Below, piece by piece: positions 1 through 5,891 of a DNA stretch of 5,931 nt (position 1 is the first letter of the stretch; every line of letters begins with the position of its first letter). Origin of the DNA: Phycisphaerae bacterium (GTDB lineage: Bacteria; Planctomycetota; Phycisphaerae; Phycisphaerales; SM1A02). The notes below the pieces were generated by a model. The model did no database searches. It saw nothing but the letters and a program-made list of their open reading frames with translations, and was not told the origin of the DNA. A program made the position numbers and the translations under genes. The stretch covers positions 1 to 5,931 of the forward strand of contig JABJQE010000080.1 of NCBI GenBank assembly GCA_018663565.1, given 5' to 3'.

Positions 1-521
1 CGCGTGCCCGTCTCTGTAGGCGAGCCAATAAAGCCACCTGTGATGGCAGTCATCCACACGCTACGTCTGGCCTGTTCATGCAGCAGGAACACTGCAGGCA
101 CCTGCGTCCCCTCACCGAGCACGCCCTCCATCGCACTGACAACATGCTCGCCGATGGGAACATCCACCACTCGATCGGGGACCGACTCAAGTTCGGCCCG
201 AACCCGCCCATCTCGCGCTATCAGGAGCACCCCAGGCCCCTCCCACACGAGGTCGGATCCTGGACCAATCACATACGACTGCGTACGCGGCACTCGCTGT
301 CCGCGATGACTGATCTCGGACGAGGCTGTCACATCAAGTACCGCCGCATCTGCATAGGCAGCCTCGACTAGGCTCAATACTTCAGACGCCTTCTTCACAT
401 CGGCCGGGGCTTCCACCACCGGAGGTGGCACACGATTTTCTGGCCGCTGCTCGTCCACTTCGCCAGAACACCCAGCTCCTGCCACACAGCACCAGAATAC
501 AAGTCCGACTGCGTACTTCAT
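1..521 (-). CDS. Probable lipoprotein, LolA/DUF2092-like (C-terminus beyond window)
   Basis: This is the last visible gene of the leftward operon. It is open for 173 codons and has no stop before the window edge, so the C-terminus is missing. The ATG overlaps the folK stop as ATGA and is preceded by a strong GGAGG Shine-Dalgarno. The N-terminus is a short export signal (MKYAVGLVFWCCVAGAGCSG) with Cys18 as the likely lipidated residue. The lipobox is poor, with Gly at -3. Residues 21-45 are a charged and Pro-rich linker typical after a lipidation site. Residues 46-173 have alternating hydrophobic strands and a turn resembling the 'DG' turn of LolA/DUF2092-type beta proteins (IARDGRVRAELESVP). 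In planctomycetes such domains often precede a thioredoxin-like domain, but none is visible here. The family assignment is a pattern impression; the secreted nature is better supported. Confidence 0.7.
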   Translation of the reverse strand, partial: MKYAVGLVFWCCVAGAGCSGEVDEQRPENRVPPPVVEAPADVKKASEVLSLVEAAYADAAVLDVTASSEISHRGQRVPRTQSYVIGPGSDLVWEGPGVLLIARDGRVRAELESVPDRVVDVPIGEHVVSAMEGVLGEGTQVPAVFLLHEQARRSVWMTAITGGFIGSPTETGT

Positions 522-1084
522 GCATCTTCCTCCATCCGCGGACCATGAAAGCCCGACTCGTCTTGCAGCGATCCACGCGCCAACATGCGGCACCGGAGAT
601 CGACTGGGCCGTTGCACGCGATCTCCTGCGTAAGCAAATTCGCCATCGATTCATTGAGCACGGGATGCGTGAGTGTCTCGGCAATCTCAACAAGTGGAAC
701 CAGCACAAAGGCCCGCTCATGCAGACGCGGATGAGGCACAGTCAGGTCGGCCGTCTCCACACGCTCGTCACCCCACAACAAGATGTCGAGGTCAATTGAT
801 CGCGGACCACGTGGCACAACGCCGCCCCGATCACGTCCCATGGCCTCTTCAACCTGCAACAGCATGGCAAGAAATGCTTCCGGACGCAGTACTGTGCGAA
901 CAGAAGCCGCTGCGTTCACAAAGCAGGGCTGGTCCACAACATCAACCGGCTCACTCTCGAGCAATGTGCTCACTCTGACGACGGACACGCCGTCGCAATC
1001 GTCCAGCCGCTCAAGCGCCTCGAAGATGGCCGCCACGCGGTCACCAAGATTTGACCCGAGGCCAATGTGTACGACATCACTCAT
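518..1084 (-). CDS. folK: 2-amino-4-hydroxy-6-hydroxymethyldihydropteridine pyrophosphokinase (HPPK)
   Basis: This cytoplasmic folate-pathway enzyme transfers pyrophosphate from ATP to 6-hydroxymethyl-7,8-dihydropterin. The 188-residue product begins with the family's HIGLGSNLGDR (residues 6-16). It carries the HPPK signature RGPRSIDLDILLWG (92-105), in which Asp98 and Asp100 match the two Mg-binding aspartates. The substrate-site strand VPHPRLHERAFVLVPL follows (116-131). The frame stays open to a GTG at 1099, but that GTG is part of the Shine-Dalgarno for the ATG at 1084. The ATG at 1084 overlaps the cinA stop as ATGA and puts the conserved GLGSN at the usual distance from the start, so 1084 is chosen. 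The C-terminal residues from about 155 on go beyond the typical core of about 160 residues and look polar and unconserved. No folP or folB is adjacent. The stop overlaps the next gene by ATGA. Confidence 0.96.
   Translation of the reverse strand: MSDVVHIGLGSNLGDRVAAIFEALERLDDCDGVSVVRVSTLLESEPVDVVDQPCFVNAAASVRTVLRPEAFLAMLLQVEEAMGRDRGGVVPRGPRSIDLDILLWGDERVETADLTVPHPRLHERAFVLVPLVEIAETLTHPVLNESMANLLTQEIACNGPVDLRCRMLARGSLQDESGFHGPRMEEDA
526..533 (-). promoter_or_regulatory. Shine-Dalgarno of the lipoprotein gene
   Basis: The minus strand reads GGAGGAAG here, with GGAGG seven bases ahead of the ATG at 521. The site lies inside the last codons of folK. It supports the ATGA-overlap start rather than any upstream alternative, and it should allow re-initiation or independent initiation on the same mRNA. 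Confidence 0.7.
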
Positions 1085-2343
1085 GATGGCTGCTCCCACT
1101 GCAATGCTTCGTCGACTCCATCAACACGCCACCGAAGCCACTGCATGGCCACCTGAATCGTACCTCGCCTGACGAACGGCCGATCGCCTGGCACACGAAT
1201 ACGCCGCGAAGTAGTACCCGCGGCATCGCTGATTCCGATCCACACTGTTCCGACCGGCTTCTCAGGTGATCCGCCATCTGGTCCAGCGACACCGCTGACA
1301 GCAACCGCGATATCTGCGCCGCTGCGATCCCGGGCGCCGCGTGCCATCGCCTCCACGACCTCAGCACTCACTGCGCCTGGGCCGTTCTCACCAAGTAACG
1401 CAACGGGCACACCGAGCAATGAGGACTTCAATGCATTGGAGTACGTGATGAATCCGCCGACAAACCAGTCGCTCGATCCGGGCACATCCGTAAGCGCAGC
1501 GCCAATGCCACCACCGGTACACGACTCGGCCGTCGCGCATGTCCACTGAACGCCACGCAAAGCGTAGGCCACTGCATCGGCGAGTGAACTGCACCCAACC
1601 GGGAGCGACCACGGCTCAAGTACGGCCTGCACATCAGCGGCGGCGCTATCAATGGCGTCCTGCATACAGTCTCCTGCCAAATCCTGGGCGGTTACGCGAA
1701 TCAAACCTCGACCAACTCGAATGCCAAGCTGGGGCGATCGTGATCGATCAAGCCGATCACCAAGCAGATCGGCTGCTTGTACTTCGGTCAGTCCAGAGGC
1801 TCGCACTTCGATAGCCCGCGACGAGCCTCCAGCACAAAGCGATGCCGCGACGTGCCGTGTAAACATCGATCGCATTTCCGAAGGCGGGCCAGGGAGCATC
1901 CACACGACGCAGTCATTCAAGACAAAGCGCAGTCCGGGCGCAGTCCCCTGATCGTTCGACAAGAAGTCTGCCGACGGAGGCCGCTTGGCGACCATGGCGC
2001 GAGCCTCTGATGGCGGCAAGCCGACACGTTCGCACCAGGCCTGCACAACCGCAATCGCGTCGGCATCGTCAATGACAACACCACCATCGATCAAATCGGC
2101 GGCGGCGAAGCGTGTGAGGTCATCAGTCGTCGGTCCAAGCCCACCTGTCGTAACCAGCACGTCAGCAACGCCGCTCAGTCGATTCACCGCCTCAGCAATG
2201 CATGATCGTTCATCTCCCACAGTGCCACGCTGCGATACGCGGCCGCCCGTCCGGGCGACTTCCCCCGAAATCCACGCTGCGTTCGTATCGAGAATGCGGC
2301 CGCCGAGCAGTTCATCACCAATGGACAGAACCGCAATATTCAC
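1081..2343 (-). CDS. cinA: CinA: COG1058 domain fused to nicotinamide-nucleotide amidohydrolase
   Basis: This is a full-length, 420-residue CinA of the usual size. The N-terminal MoaB/COG1058 domain (about 1-170) starts MNIAVLSIGDELLGGRILDT and contains GGLGPTTDD (67-75), GTAPGLRF (133-140) and MLPGPPSEM (149-157). In studied homologues this domain has ADP-ribose pyrophosphatase activity. The C-terminal PncC domain (about 253-410) has TAESCTGGGIG (271-281), the GSSDWFVGGFITYSNALK stretch (289-306), GAVS (323-326) and GVAGPDGGSPEKPVGTVWIG (351-370). PncC deamidates nicotinamide mononucleotide to nicotinate mononucleotide, recycling NMN from DNA ligase and other NAD consumers. The start is GTG at 2343, overlapping the upstream stop as GTGA. 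The frame is open to 2520, but the extra residues are unlike CinA and lie inside the upstream gene. Shine-Dalgarno is weak (GGAAG about 12 bases upstream), so translation is probably coupled. All key motifs are intact. Confidence 0.96.
   Translation of the reverse strand: MNIAVLSIGDELLGGRILDTNAAWISGEVARTGGRVSQRGTVGDERSCIAEAVNRLSGVADVLVTTGGLGPTTDDLTRFAAADLIDGGVVIDDADAIAVVQAWCERVGLPPSEARAMVAKRPPSADFLSNDQGTAPGLRFVLNDCVVWMLPGPPSEMRSMFTRHVAASLCAGGSSRAIEVRASGLTEVQAADLLGDRLDRSRSPQLGIRVGRGLIRVTAQDLAGDCMQDAIDSAAADVQAVLEPWSLPVGCSSLADAVAYALRGVQWTCATAESCTGGGIGAALTDVPGSSDWFVGGFITYSNALKSSLLGVPVALLGENGPGAVSAEVVEAMARGARDRSGADIAVAVSGVAGPDGGSPEKPVGTVWIGISDAAGTTSRRIRVPGDRPFVRRGTIQVAMQWLRWRVDGVDEALQWEQPS
1093..1097 (-). 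promoter_or_regulatory. Shine-Dalgarno of folK (decides start)
   Basis: GGGAG on the minus strand lies eight bases before the ATG at 1084, within the last codons of cinA. The longer-frame GTG start at 1099 would overlap this element, which argues for the 188-residue product. Confidence 0.65.
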
Positions 2344-4043
2344 TGGGCACTGCTTCCAACCACCACCTGGTCGAATTGATTTCGGAAGAACCCCCCGGCG
2401 TGACGGCGAAAAGCAGGACTCGGCTCGGATCGTTCGTCCCACAACCCACTGCCCGACCACCCGCCGCGGAGCCAACCACGCTTGACAGCGTTTCGACCTT
2501 CGGGGGTATTGAGCGACCACACGCGCCCATCAGGATCGGTGATGTCTGGCATGGCATCAAAGTGTTCGAGCATCGTGGCGAGCTCGGCATCGTCGACATC
2601 ATCTGCCGAAACGATGCCCGCAAAGTCTTTCGGATAACTCGGATGCGAAACAATGGCTCTCCAGGCTGCCCGAAGCTTCGTCCGCTCATCCATCGCCATC
2701 GCTTGCATGAGCGGCGCGATAAAGGCTCGCATTGCACGATCTTGATGCTCAGGAATAGCCGCATTTGCAAACGGATCGACCTGATCCACAAAGTGCTCAA
2801 AGTGTTCGCGATACATGGAATCTCGCACCGGCAAGCGCCGAAGCGCAAAGCGGCGAGGGCCAAGCTCTCCCGGCTTGCGATCGGCTGGGGCGAATTGCCA
2901 CAACGCTTGCCCATTTTCAGACAAGGTGAATTCGATGAACCGCGCGGCAAGTTCGGGGTCGGGTGGGTTGGCAAGCATGGAGATGGGATCGGGGTCAAGC
3001 GTTGTTTCGCCCTGTGGATCGACGTATATCAATCGCCCTGGAGCGCCATGATCAGCAAGCGCCTGCTGCTGATACCGCCCGAAGAAGTCAATGCATACAC
3101 CCATCGCCGCGTCCCCCGCGGCGACATCAGTGGGGCCGAGAAGGGATGATGCTGAGAATGTGCGAGCATTGGCCGCAGCACGCCGCAAGATCTGCCAGCC
3201 CTTGGACCAACCAAGCCGTTTTAAAATCGTTTCAAAGGCCGTAGTCACCGAGCCGGACTGGGCTGGGTTGACCATCGACACTGCTGAGTTCAATCTTGGG
3301 TCCGCTAGATCAACCCACGAGTCAGGTACATCAAGGCCCCGAGCGGCCAGTTCGTCGCTGTTGGCGATAATGCCAAAGCTGGAAAGCGCTGTTCCGAACC
3401 AGCGATGGTCTGGGTCCCAGAGATTGGTTCCCGCCACAGATGCACGGCCATACAACGCGGGCAACTGCGAGAGATCCATTGGCGGCACGTCGCTAATCGG
3501 TGCAGCGGCGTTGATCGTCCATACGCCGCCATCTGTCTCAAGTTCTACATGCACAATGCCGACGTCGATTTGCTTCGCCTCGATGGCCGCATTGACATCC
3601 TCAACACCAATTCTTCGCAGCCACAATTCGAGATCGCTACGAGACATATTATGCATACGCTGTGTCGCACCGCTCTTGAGTTTGCTGTGCTCATACGAGC
3701 CACCACCAAATACAAGATCAGCGTCACCGCCAGGCTGATGCCCCTGCTCGAGCGCCGCCGACCACTGCGCAAGCAACATCCGTCGGATCTCACTTGTGCC
3801 GCCAGGCACACTCCACACCACATCGACGGGCTCGTCGTACACACGTTGATGCCACGTTTCGAAACCATGCTCGAATTCCGAGCGAATCTGTTCGTTATGT
3901 GGTGTCACGATGACTAACTGTCGCTCGGAATGAGCCCCCACCGAGGCTTCGCCTTCGAAGATCAGCGGAAGCAACAACACAATGAGAAAGAGCGTCACCA
4001 CGATGATCTCTTTCCACCCAAGCCATGTGGGCTTGACCGCCAT
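2340..4043 (-). CDS. ABC-type extracellular solute-binding protein, long form (iron/Fe3+-binding-like)
   Basis: The product has 567 residues. A basic start (Lys4, Lys11) is followed by a hydrophobic segment at about 13-29, so it is exported and either anchored or cleaved near Gly31-Glu-Ala33. The mature part resembles the family-1/Fe3+-type binding proteins. The first strand is LVIVTPHNEQI (43-53), followed by VVWSVPGGTSEI (75-86), DLVFGGGSYEHSKLK (109-123), WFGTALSSFGIIAN (215-228), WVDLADPRL (243-251), VNPAQSGS (258-265), VAAGDAAMGVCIDFFGRY (307-324), YVDPQGETTLDPDPI (340-354) and ARFIEFTLSENGQALWQF (367-384). The region 124-190 looks inserted, and about 180 residues follow the normal end of the fold; typical members have about 340 residues. 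Ligand unknown. No permease or ATPase gene is in view. The ATG at 4043 overlaps the pyrF stop (TGATG), with AGGA eight bases upstream. The class is secure; substrate and partners are not. Confidence 0.85.
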   Translation of the reverse strand: MAVKPTWLGWKEIIVVTLFLIVLLLPLIFEGEASVGAHSERQLVIVTPHNEQIRSEFEHGFETWHQRVYDEPVDVVWSVPGGTSEIRRMLLAQWSAALEQGHQPGGDADLVFGGGSYEHSKLKSGATQRMHNMSRSDLELWLRRIGVEDVNAAIEAKQIDVGIVHVELETDGGVWTINAAAPISDVPPMDLSQLPALYGRASVAGTNLWDPDHRWFGTALSSFGIIANSDELAARGLDVPDSWVDLADPRLNSAVSMVNPAQSGSVTTAFETILKRLGWSKGWQILRRAAANARTFSASSLLGPTDVAAGDAAMGVCIDFFGRYQQQALADHGAPGRLIYVDPQGETTLDPDPISMLANPPDPELAARFIEFTLSENGQALWQFAPADRKPGELGPRRFALRRLPVRDSMYREHFEHFVDQVDPFANAAIPEHQDRAMRAFIAPLMQAMAMDERTKLRAAWRAIVSHPSYPKDFAGIVSADDVDDAELATMLEHFDAMPDITDPDGRVWSLNTPEGRNAVKRGWLRGGWSGSGLWDERSEPSPAFRRHAGGFFRNQFDQVVVGSSAQ

Positions 4044-4924
4044 CAGCGAAGTCCTGCCATCGTGCCTGTTTCATGAGCAAGTGATTTCGCCGCAGTGGCA
4101 ACCGCCTCGGTCCACAACTCGCCATGCTGCGTAGGCGCGTAGATTACAGAGCGGCTCGCCGTCAAGATGGCCCCGTGTCCGTCGGCTCCGCACAGTGGTT
4201 TGCAGTCAGCCACACAACCTCCCTGCGCCCCGATACCAGGAACAAGAAGTACAACGCTAGGCATGCGATTGCGAAGCTGCTCAGCCTCGGACGGATGAGT
4301 CGCCCCCACTACCGCGCCGACATCACTCCAGCCTGCTGCGTTTCGCCGAGGAGCGGCAAGCGCCGCCACCATGTCCGCCATGGCATCTGAAACGGTCCGC
4401 CCGTCGTCAAGGCGAAGACTCTGAAACTCAGCGGATCCTTGGTTGGATGTGCGAACGAGCACGAAGATGCCGCCATGCTCAAGATAGGGTTCGAGGGTCT
4501 CGCTGCCGAGGTACCCATTCACAGTCAACCAACTCGCCGGAGAAGATCGCTCAAACGCCGCGGCCGCGTAGTGTGCCGCGCTGATTCCAATATCACCCCG
4601 CTTGGCATCAAGAATGACTGGCAGCTTGTGTGATGCAGCTAGAGCGAGGAGTTCGTCAATGACGCCAACCCCCGCAGCTCCGTACCGCTCATAACAGGCT
4701 GATTGCAGCTTCAGGCACGCCACTGTCTCGGCCACTGACTCCAAGACGCCAAGCGAGAACTCGCGAATGGCGTGCACCGGGTCGGTCCGGTCAATCGCCA
4801 GTGGCAGTTTTTCGAGCACCGGATCGAGGCCGACACAGGCGTTACACCCCGTCCGGTCCATCGCCGCGATCAGCCGATCGCTTATTCCTGCCACACTCAT
4901 TTCTTCGGTCATCTCCATCACCAT
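4043..4924 (-). CDS. pyrF: Orotidine-5'-phosphate decarboxylase (type 2 family)
   Basis: This cytoplasmic enzyme performs the last step of UMP synthesis, decarboxylating OMP. The 293-residue product is in the size range of the longer 'type 2' PyrF family. Visible motifs are VGLDP (31-35), the CLKLQSACYERYG strand (70-82) with Lys72, and VILDAKRGDIG (103-113). In the last, Asp106, Lys108 and Asp111 match the D-x-K-x-x-D of the catalytic tetrad, with Lys72 as the fourth member. Further on come LTVNGYLGSE (133-142), LVPGIGAQGG (227-236) and the phosphate-binding SRSVIYA (257-263). The ATG at 4924 has a good GAGGAAG seven bases upstream. In-frame ATGs at 4918, 4912 and 4900 are possible, the last giving an MSVAG start. 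It appears to be the promoter-proximal gene of the leftward operon, since only the short divergent region lies upstream. Function is confident; the exact start is somewhat uncertain. Confidence 0.95.
   Translation of the reverse strand: MVMEMTEEMSVAGISDRLIAAMDRTGCNACVGLDPVLEKLPLAIDRTDPVHAIREFSLGVLESVAETVACLKLQSACYERYGAAGVGVIDELLALAASHKLPVILDAKRGDIGISAAHYAAAAFERSSPASWLTVNGYLGSETLEPYLEHGGIFVLVRTSNQGSAEFQSLRLDDGRTVSDAMADMVAALAAPRRNAAGWSDVGAVVGATHPSEAEQLRNRMPSVVLLVPGIGAQGGCVADCKPLCGADGHGAILTASRSVIYAPTQHGELWTEAVATAAKSLAHETGTMAGLR
4052..4055 (-). promoter_or_regulatory. Shine-Dalgarno of the solute-binding protein gene
   Basis: The minus strand reads GCAGGA, with AGGA ending eight bases before the ATG at 4043. 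It lies within the last codons of pyrF and supports the TGATG-overlap start. Confidence 0.5.
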
Positions 4925-4931
4925 CTCGGGG

Positions 4932-4938
4932 CTTCCTC
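4932..4938 (-). promoter_or_regulatory. Shine-Dalgarno of pyrF
   Basis: GAGGAAG on the minus strand lies seven bases ahead of the ATG at 4924. It is the best ribosome binding site among the candidate pyrF starts and favours the 293-residue product. Confidence 0.65.
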
Positions 4939-4945
4939 AGGGGGC

Positions 4946-4989
4946 CGGCTTCAGGCGGGCGACTTCTGGGGAGCCGACTTCCGGGGGCC
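4946..4989. repeat. Degenerate tandem repeat, three units of 14-15 bases
   Basis: Three consecutive units begin CGGCTTC (4946), CGACTTC (4960) and CGACTTC (4975). Each is followed by a G-rich half, giving unit lengths of 14, 15 and 15. A weaker related stretch, GGCTTCCTCAGGGGG, precedes them at 4930-4944 and includes the complement of the pyrF Shine-Dalgarno. On the pyrF strand the repeats read as GAAGTCG/GAAGCCG in a C-rich leader. They lie in the only non-coding stretch of the window. They could be binding sites in the divergent promoter region or simple slippage products; sequence alone does not decide. Confidence 0.5.
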
Positions 4990-5049
4990 GGGGCGAAATC
5001 ATGCTGCTCGGACATGATACACCCAGCCATGCTCGGTACCCTCCTTCCC

Positions 5050-5382
5050 ATGGACGCCCCTGCTCACATCCATCTCGATCGTGCGAGCGGACTCGACGTC
5101 ACTTGGGATGATGGCGACACATCACATTACCCAATCAGCCACCTTCGGCGGTGGTCCCCCTGCGCCGAGGCCCGGAAGCTTCGAGAGACGCTCTCGACCA
5201 ACCCACTAGCGGTCATGCCCAGTGGTGGCTCGACGGCCGAATCGCTCGAGGCCACCACCATCGAACGCGTCGGTGCATATGCGATTCGAATTGTGTTCAA
5301 TGATGGCCATCGAACCGGCCTGTACTCGTGGTCCTGGCTACGCTCCATCGACCCCGCAGCAATGGCCATGGAGCGACCGTGA
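5050..5382 (+). CDS. DUF971 / GBBH-like N-terminal domain protein
   Basis: This small soluble protein has 110 residues from the ATG at 5050. The fold is recognised from the opening pair of strands, HIHLDRASGLDVTWDDG (6-22), the LRRWSPCAEAR segment (32-42), and a conserved C-terminal half with VGAYAIRIVFNDGH (74-87) and TGLYSWSWLR (89-98). The same domain forms the N-terminus of gamma-butyrobetaine hydroxylase. As a stand-alone or Mrp-linked protein it is loosely associated with iron-sulphur metabolism, but its function is not settled. The eukaryotic zinc-site cysteines are mostly missing: only Cys38 and His87 remain, as in many bacterial members. ATGs at 5014 and 5029 are also in frame. None has a clear Shine-Dalgarno, and 5050 best fits the usual short lead-in to the first strand. 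The stop overlaps the next start as GTGA. Confidence 0.87.
   Translation: MDAPAHIHLDRASGLDVTWDDGDTSHYPISHLRRWSPCAEARKLRETLSTNPLAVMPSGGSTAESLEATTIERVGAYAIRIVFNDGHRTGLYSWSWLRSIDPAAMAMERP
5370..5373 (+). promoter_or_regulatory. Shine-Dalgarno of the thioesterase gene (decides start)
   Basis: GGAG lies five bases before the GTG at 5379, in the last codons of the DUF971 gene. With the GTGA overlap it supports the 170-residue product over the frame's upstream starts and over the internal ATG at 5466. Confidence 0.55.
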
Positions 5383-5891
5383 CACGCACGATCATTACAC
5401 ATGGCCCGCCGCCCACACGCACGCCAATTCCAATCCCACGCGCGGCCGCATGGCATGGCACCATCATGCCGGGCACAGACAGCTCAAGCATCGCCGTGCA
5501 GCATGTCTCCAATGTGGAATATGTCCGCTGGCTTGATGAGGTCGGGCAAGCGCACCTTGAACGCCTTGGATGGTCAAGCGAAGACTTGCTTTCCGCCGGC
5601 GCCATGTGGTTTGTCGCGCGGCACGAGATTGACTACCGCAAGGAAGCCTACGCAGGCGAGATACTACGCGTCGCCACCTGGGTACGCACGGTACGCCGCG
5701 TCAAGTCCTGGCGAGATACGATGGTGTGGCGTATGGATGGCGATGAATGCGAGCTTGTGTGCACCGCATCAACCCTATGGGTGCATGTTGATCTTGAAAC
5801 ACGCAGGCCCACCACGCCACCCCAAGACATGATCGACGCAATCCAACCACACGGCGATGTTGAGCCCCCACCATGGCGGGACCGCATATGA
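5379..5891 (+). CDS. Hotdog-fold acyl-CoA thioesterase (4HBT / FadM-like)
   Basis: The predicted cytoplasmic hotdog enzyme has 170 residues from a GTG start overlapping the DUF971 stop. Recognisable family blocks are QHVSNVEYVRWLDEVGQAHL (41-60), matching the GHVNN-x-x-Y-x-x-W helix, then WFVARHEIDYRKEAYAGEIL (77-96), the second and third strands with 'IDY..pA..Gd.l'. Next come TWVRTVRRVKSWRDTMVW (100-117) and the last strand ASTLWVHVDLETRRP (130-144), with the typical 'd..t.rP..pP' ending. Residues 1-25 are a Pro- and Arg-rich extension before the first strand. The position four residues before His42, normally the Asp of D-x-x-G-H, is Ile38; Asp34 lies four residues earlier. This makes activity uncertain. 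Family members usually hydrolyse acyl-CoA or related thioesters. The substrate cannot be read from the sequence. It overlaps the next gene by ATGA. Confidence 0.85.
   Translation: MTRTIITHGPPPTRTPIPIPRAAAWHGTIMPGTDSSSIAVQHVSNVEYVRWLDEVGQAHLERLGWSSEDLLSAGAMWFVARHEIDYRKEAYAGEILRVATWVRTVRRVKSWRDTMVWRMDGDECELVCTASTLWVHVDLETRRPTTPPQDMIDAIQPHGDVEPPPWRDRI

Larger units (their letters stand above)
4925..5049. promoter_or_regulatory. Divergent intergenic region, candidate promoters for both operons
   Basis: This is the only gap between genes and it separates divergent operons, so at least the pyrF promoter probably lies here. On the minus strand, TATCAT at 5014-5019 matches five of six bases of a sigma-70 -10 box. 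It would place a pyrF start point near 5007, with a leader of about 80 bases containing the repeats. No matching TTGACA-like -35 is visible at normal spacing. On the plus strand the nearest candidate is CATGAT at 5013-5018, also without a -35. An imperfect direct repeat, CATGCTGCTCGGAC (5000-5013) and CATGCTCGGTAC (5028-5039), could be an operator. The promoter role rests mainly on position. Confidence 0.35.

Noticed and set aside
1736..1770. Five GATC sites in 35 bases inside cinA
   Set aside because: They follow from the coding of a local Asp/Arg/Ser-rich stretch (LLGDRLDRSRSPQLG). There is no origin-like AT-rich sequence or DnaA box nearby, so this looks like chance.
2344..2520. N-terminal extension of cinA upstream of the GTG at 2343
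   Set aside because: The extra residues are Arg-rich and unlike CinA, and they lie inside the upstream gene. The family start MNIAVLSIGDELL matches the GTG exactly.
2202..3149. Plus-strand open frame of 315 codons opposite the solute-binding protein and cinA start
   Set aside because: It is antisense to two well-supported genes, has no recognisable domain, and its composition is that of a shadow frame in GC-rich coding DNA.
3091..3738. Plus-strand open frame of 215 codons opposite the solute-binding protein
   Set aside because: It shows no motif or Shine-Dalgarno, and its Ser/Pro/Arg-rich composition is typical of the reverse complement of a GC-rich gene.
4801..5049. Upstream extension of the DUF971 frame to 4801
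   Set aside because: It would overlap pyrF on the opposite strand and run through the G-rich repeats. The family fold begins just after the ATG at 5050.
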